Of a stretch of 64,000 nt of DNA, positions 59,524-64,000 are shown one piece after another. This DNA is from an uncultured Ruminococcus sp. Its GTDB lineage: Bacteria > Bacillota > Clostridia > Oscillospirales > Ruminococcaceae. Location: contig CAMBLM010000002.1 of NCBI GenBank assembly GCA_945868475.1, positions 124,001 through 188,000 of the forward strand, written 5' to 3'. Every line of letters begins with the position of its first letter. Position 1 is the first letter of the stretch. The position numbers were made by a program, and so were the translations under genes. The notes beneath the pieces were generated by a model. The model saw nothing but the letters and a program-made list of their open reading frames with translations, had not been told where the DNA came from and ran no database searches.

Positions 59524-62500
59524 TCATAACGAAATTTCTATCTCCCTATCAAGGCTGAAAGAATAAAGAAAAGCCTGACGCACCCTGATATGGAAAATTT
59601 TCTCCAGAGCGGCACTGTACAGAACGAGCTGTCGGCGGTAGCGGTCGGCAAGGACTTCACCGCTCTTCACGCGGTCGGTCTTGTAATCGACAAGCACTGT
59701 TTCGCCGTCCTCGAAGAAGATACAGTCGGCGATGCCCTGAAGCATACTGCTGCTATTATTATACTCCAAACCGTACATTCCGTCAAGACCCAGCTTTGAT
59801 ATTTCGACAAGAAATTTCTGCTCCCGGTGCACCTCGGGCGAGCGCTTCATTCGCTCGTAAAGCGGCGAACGGAAGAATGCTCTTATATGCTCAATATCAA
59901 GTGAACGGCGTTCTGCGGAGCTGATGATGCCGAGCGTTTCAAGGCGTTCGGCTTCGGCTTCGGGGTCTTTTTCCGCAGCGGCATAATCGGCGTACTGCAT
60001 AAAGGTATGCGTTGCCGTTCCTATCTCTGCGGCGGTAAGCTTTCCGTGATCTGCGGCGAATTCGGGGCGGCGCAGGAAAACCTCGGAACTCTCGCTTTTG
60101 GCTATCTCGGTTATGGTGAGCTTCGCAAGCGTTTCGGTAAGTCCGCTGTTATAATGGCAGTTGAAATTATCAAGCAGCTTTCGGACGCTCTCCTCTTCCG
60201 CAAGTGCTTTCGCTTCTTCGGGAGCTTTTTCATCGGCGGAAGTATCCTCGAACGAGGATATTTTTATCTTCGATCTGCCGGTTCGTGTCGGGACGTAGAT
60301 CTCATTCTGTATTCGGCAGGAGTCGGGGTGCGTGAGCAGTATCGCAAGCAGCCAGTCGAGCATTGACTGTGCCTTTACCGCCGACGGATTTCCGTTCTCT
60401 GCGGCAAGCTGGGCAGCACACTGAGCAATTCGGCGGCGGGTATTGTCGCTGTCGGGGACGGTTATGAAAAGCCGTTCCTTTGCTCTTGTGAGTGCAACAT
60501 AAAGCAGTCGCATCTCCTCGCTTATGCTCTCGCGTCGGTTCACGCAGGATATCGCATAGCGTGGGAACGAATCGTAAAGCTGACCCGTTTCGAGGTTCTG
60601 GATCTTGAAGCCGATGCCGAGGTCAAGATGTATCTGCATACGGTTCGTGCAGTCTGTAAGGTTGAATTTCCGCGAAGTTCCGCAGAGAAAAACGAACGGA
60701 TATTCAAGTCCCTTTGATTTGTGTATGGTCTTTACCGAAACTGCGTTGTCGGCAGGCGAAACGACCGAGGCACGGACAAAATCGCCGCCGTTTTCCGAAA
60801 CATCGTTAAGATAGCGTATAAATCCCGACAGGCCGCCCGAGGAATTCTGCTCATACGATTTTGCATATTCGAGGAGCAGGCGCAGGTTTGCTTTTTTCTG
60901 CTCGCCGTCCGAGTAAACGCTCATAGATGAAAGGAAATCCGTGCTGTCATAAACGGTCACGATGAGCCTTTCAAGGCTTTGCGAAGCGGCGCATATACGC
61001 AGGCTCCTGAAAATCTTACAGAAGCGTTCAAGCTTTGCTTTTGCGGAGTAGTTACTTTCCTCCCCGACCGCTTTCAGAACGGCTTTGTATAGCTTTTCGT
61101 CACGATTTTCCGAAAGCAGGCGAAGCTCCGCCATCTCGTCAGCATCGAGCATAAACATCGGCGACATCAGCACTGAAACGAGCGGTATATCCTGCATCGG
61201 GTCATCTATGACTTTAAGCAGATTGAGAAGCACCGATATTTCGCGTGACTGTAAATAGCTTACGGTTTCTTCGCAGACCGCTTTTATGCCCATTGCGTTG
61301 AGTTCATCGGCGTAAAGCTGTCCCCTCGCTCTGTCACGGAGCAGAACGCAGAAATCGCGCGGCTCGCAAGGGCGCATTTCACCCTTGTCAAAAACCTTTT
61401 CGATGCCGAGCATCGACTTTATCCTTGAAGCCGCCGCACGAGCCTCCGCCTGAGCCGCAGAGAGCGATTCTTCGCCGCTTTCATCGTCCGAAGATACTGT
61501 TATAACGCCCTTGTCGGGGGAGAAAATTATCTCGGTCGCGCGGTCGGCATCGGGATAATTTGCGCCGTATTCAAGCTTCTCATTATCGGTATAATCTATG
61601 CCGCCGTTATCCCTGTCCATAATGTTTTCAAACACATCGTTGACGAAATCGACAACATCGCGGCTGCTTCGGAAATTTCGGTTGAGAAGCACCGCAGCAT
61701 TCGTTCCCGTGAAGCCTTTTTCATAAGGTTCGGACGAGTCGAGGACTTCGAGGAAATTATTCGGGTTCGCGAGTCGGAAACGGTATATCGACTGCTTTAC
61801 ATCGCCCACGACAAAGAGGTTGTCGCCGCCCTTTTCGGCTGTGCCGTTGTGTGAGAGCATACGGAAAATGACGCTCTGCGTGTTGTTTGCGTCCTGAAAT
61901 TCGTCTATCATTATCAGCTTGTAATACTCGGAAAGCTCACGGGCAAGCGGCGTTCGGATGATGTTTCCGTTATCGTCCTTTCTGCACAGAAGCTTTACCG
62001 CAAGCTGTTCCGCATCGGAGAAGCCGAGCGCGTTTTTGTCGGTCTTGATGGCGTTTATCTCTTTGATAAGCTCCTTGACGAGAAGCGAAACGCCGTCGAT
62101 GATCTCGGCGTTCACTTTGTAGTCGTCCGTAATGTTTTTAAGTGAAAAGACATTGCCGCAGGCATCATTCGCAAGCTTTTTGTATCGGTCACGGAAGTCC
62201 TTTACCGCATCGATAACGGCGGCATCGTCCGAGTCTTTTTCCGTTTTCGGATAGCGGCAGGTATCAAACCTGATCGGCTTGGGCATTCTCTCGTCCCATG
62301 GCAAAGCCGTATCTTTCACACGCACGGCAAGCTGTTCAAAAAGCTGTGCTTCGCCCGTGATGATGCTCTGCGCCTTTGATTTTCCGTCGTCGGGAACTAT
62401 TTCAGCCGCATAGAAAGCCAGTGCCGCCGCACTTCTGAACTGCTGCGAGATATACTCCGAATACGCCGCCGCAAGAGGGTCTGTTCGTTCATCGAAAGGC

Positions 62501-63105
62501 TGTTCGTAACGCTTTTTCGCGCTGTCGAGGAAGTCGGTCGGGAACGGGAGCGACATTATGAAGCGGTATATTGCGAGCATCGTTTTTTCCAGCTCGGTAT
62601 CTCCCCTTGCGCCCGAACAGGTGAAGTCCGCAAGCTTTTTCATAAGCTCGGGCTTTTCGCCGTAAAGACGTTCAAAGACATTCTCGGAGGCTTTCGCAAC
62701 GATGAGCTTTTCCTCCGAATCATCAATAATGCGGAAGCCTGCCGAAACATCGAGCGACTGGACATTTTCCCTTATAAGATCAAAGCAGAATGAATGTATG
62801 GTCGAAATTTTCGCCGATGGGATAAGCGCCTGCTGGCTGAAAAGCCACTCGTTCGAGGGGTCGGCTTCGAGCTGTTTAGCTATCGCATCGGACAAACGCT
62901 GTTTCATCTGCGCCGCCGCATCGTTAGTGAATGTTACAACGATTATCTTATCGGCAGGAACGCGGTTCTCGTTATCGGAGAGGATACGGAGCAGCCTTTC
63001 GACCAGAACGGAAGTCTTGCCGCTTCCTGCCGCCGCCGAAACTATGACCGATGTGTTTCTCGCTTCAATAGCTTCAAGCTGTCGGTCTGTCCATTTATCA
63101 GCCAT
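59524..63105 (-). CDS. addA: ATP-dependent helicase/nuclease subunit AddA
   Basis: 1193 aa; SAAAGSGKTSVLVERLL, UvrD motifs, C-terminal nuclease VDYKTDRV. Confidence 0.97.
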   Translation of the reverse strand: MADKWTDRQLEAIEARNTSVIVSAAAGSGKTSVLVERLLRILSDNENRVPADKIIVVTFTNDAAAQMKQRLSDAIAKQLEADPSNEWLFSQQALIPSAKISTIHSFCFDLIRENVQSLDVSAGFRIIDDSEEKLIVAKASENVFERLYGEKPELMKKLADFTCSGARGDTELEKTMLAIYRFIMSLPFPTDFLDSAKKRYEQPFDERTDPLAAAYSEYISQQFRSAAALAFYAAEIVPDDGKSKAQSIITGEAQLFEQLAVRVKDTALPWDERMPKPIRFDTCRYPKTEKDSDDAAVIDAVKDFRDRYKKLANDACGNVFSLKNITDDYKVNAEIIDGVSLLVKELIKEINAIKTDKNALGFSDAEQLAVKLLCRKDDNGNIIRTPLARELSEYYKLIMIDEFQDANNTQSVIFRMLSHNGTAEKGGDNLFVVGDVKQSIYRFRLANPNNFLEVLDSSEPYEKGFTGTNAAVLLNRNFRSSRDVVDFVNDVFENIMDRDNGGIDYTDNEKLEYGANYPDADRATEIIFSPDKGVITVSSDDESGEESLSAAQAEARAAASRIKSMLGIEKVFDKGEMRPCEPRDFCVLLRDRARGQLYADELNAMGIKAVCEETVSYLQSREISVLLNLLKVIDDPMQDIPLVSVLMSPMFMLDADEMAELRLLSENRDEKLYKAVLKAVGEESNYSAKAKLERFCKIFRSLRICAASQSLERLIVTVYDSTDFLSSMSVYSDGEQKKANLRLLLEYAKSYEQNSSGGLSGFIRYLNDVSENGGDFVRASVVSPADNAVSVKTIHKSKGLEYPFVFLCGTSRKFNLTDCTNRMQIHLDLGIGFKIQNLETGQLYDSFPRYAISCVNRRESISEEMRLLYVALTRAKERLFITVPDSDNTRRRIAQCAAQLAAENGNPSAVKAQSMLDWLLAILLTHPDSCRIQNEIYVPTRTGRSKIKISSFEDTSADEKAPEEAKALAEEESVRKLLDNFNCHYNSGLTETLAKLTITEIAKSESSEVFLRRPEFAADHGKLTAAEIGTATHTFMQYADYAAAEKDPEAEAERLETLGIISSAERRSLDIEHIRAFFRSPLYERMKRSPEVHREQKFLVEISKLGLDGMYGLEYNNSSSMLQGIADCIFFEDGETVLVDYKTDRVKSGEVLADRYRRQLVLYSAALEKIFHIRVRQAFLYSFSLDREIEISL

Positions 63106-64000
63106 TGTTCATCTCTCCTTTCCCGGTTTCTTCGCGGATAATGCCGTCAAGCTTTGCCCTCATTTTCTCGGCGGCTTCGGGGTCGTAATCACGGTGGATA
63201 ATATTCGGAAAATTGCCGCAGACGGAGCTGTAGTCGCAGTATGAGCATGGTGAAACACTGCCGTTCCGAAGCGGATCAGCCGCTATTTCGCCGTTCTTTA
63301 TGCTCAGAGCGGTTTCCGTCAGGATCTCAGCCGAATATTTTCGCAAAGCGGATATCTGATCTTCGGTGATAACGCTTGAATTGCTGTAAAAATCGCCGTC
63401 ATTCTTGATCTTTACGGGGATAAAAGTGCCGCTAAGACCGTTTTCCATTGCGCCTGCGATATCGACATCGGCAACGACTATGCCGTCCATTTTGCAGCCC
63501 TTTTTCTCATAGGAAAGCTTCTCGTCCTCGGTCGGCTCTCTGCCGAGGGAGGGAACGTTGTCCTTTGCATGCATATATAGGACGCCTGCAGGCAAAGCTT
63601 CGTGATATCTGCCCTCGTTGAGCGGCGCATCGGGGTCGGTAACGGCGAAGATATACAGAAGCATCTGCATATTTATACCATAATAAAGGTCGGCAAGTGA
63701 GAACACCTTTGAACCCGTTTTGTAGTCAACGACACGGACGTAGGTTATGCCGTCCTTTACGAATGTGTCTATTCGGTCAACTGCGCCTACAAAGCTTACC
63801 TTTGTTCTGTCGGGGAGCTGTATTGTGACGGGCTTTTCGTCACTGCCCTCGGCGTAGGAAAGCGTATATTCAAAGCTTGACGGCGAAAAATCGGACTGCG
63901 CAAATTCAAGCTTCAGGCGATAGATGATATCCGTCAGCGTTTCAGCCATTCGCACGAACGCCGCAACGAAGCGTTTTGTCTTGCCGTAGCTTCCGCCGAC
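63098..64000 (-). CDS. addB: ATP-dependent helicase/nuclease subunit AddB, C-terminal part (runs off window)
   Basis: RVVDYKTGSKVF nuclease motif and Fe-S cysteines CSYCDYSSVC; frame stays open to 64000. Confidence 0.9.
   Translation of the reverse strand, partial: VGGSYGKTKRFVAAFVRMAETLTDIIYRLKLEFAQSDFSPSSFEYTLSYAEGSDEKPVTIQLPDRTKVSFVGAVDRIDTFVKDGITYVRVVDYKTGSKVFSLADLYYGINMQMLLYIFAVTDPDAPLNEGRYHEALPAGVLYMHAKDNVPSLGREPTEDEKLSYEKKGCKMDGIVVADVDIAGAMENGLSGTFIPVKIKNDGDFYSNSSVITEDQISALRKYSAEILTETALSIKNGEIAADPLRNGSVSPCSYCDYSSVCGNFPNIIHRDYDPEAAEKMRAKLDGIIREETGKGEMNNG

Noticed and set aside
53210-63105. Antiphage defence island around addA/dprA/topA
   Set aside because: All are housekeeping recombination, transformation or topology genes in conserved synteny; no defence signature genes.

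Overview
This looks like a 64 kb stretch of ordinary Clostridia chromosome, probably Ruminococcaceae/Oscillospiraceae; that placement is inferred from gene content and order. Known blocks: yajC – TIGR04086-like – SCIFF peptide – SCIFF radical-SAM maturase; smpB – tmRNA; mazG – HU – S4 protein; and a long minus-strand housekeeping run (addB – addA – infC – rpmI – rplT – trmH-like – dprA – topA – trmFO – plsX – rnc – radical SAM – smc – ftsY – rdgB – yhbY – nadD – yqeK – rsfS – leuS – rpsU). I see no rRNA, CRISPR array, intact prophage or classical defence island. The most interesting material is mostly intergenic: (1) six composite inverted-repeat elements between 4.2 and 30.8 kb, built around terminator hairpins with covarying stems, several of which supply the stop codon and last residues of neighbouring genes; (2) a ~100-bp MITE-like element with TAA duplications, one copy abutting a KilA-N pseudogene near tRNA-Thr and another nested in one of the composite elements; (3) a perfect CIRCE operator with no heat-shock gene beside it; (4) a tetrahydrofolate riboswitch upstream of an ECF S component; (5) a possible RNA thermometer at clpB; (6) FtsY with its acidic region at the C-terminus; (7) a tandem small membrane protein pair, one copy frameshifted. 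I found no convincing wholly new protein-coding system. All family assignments come from reading the translations; no database search was run.
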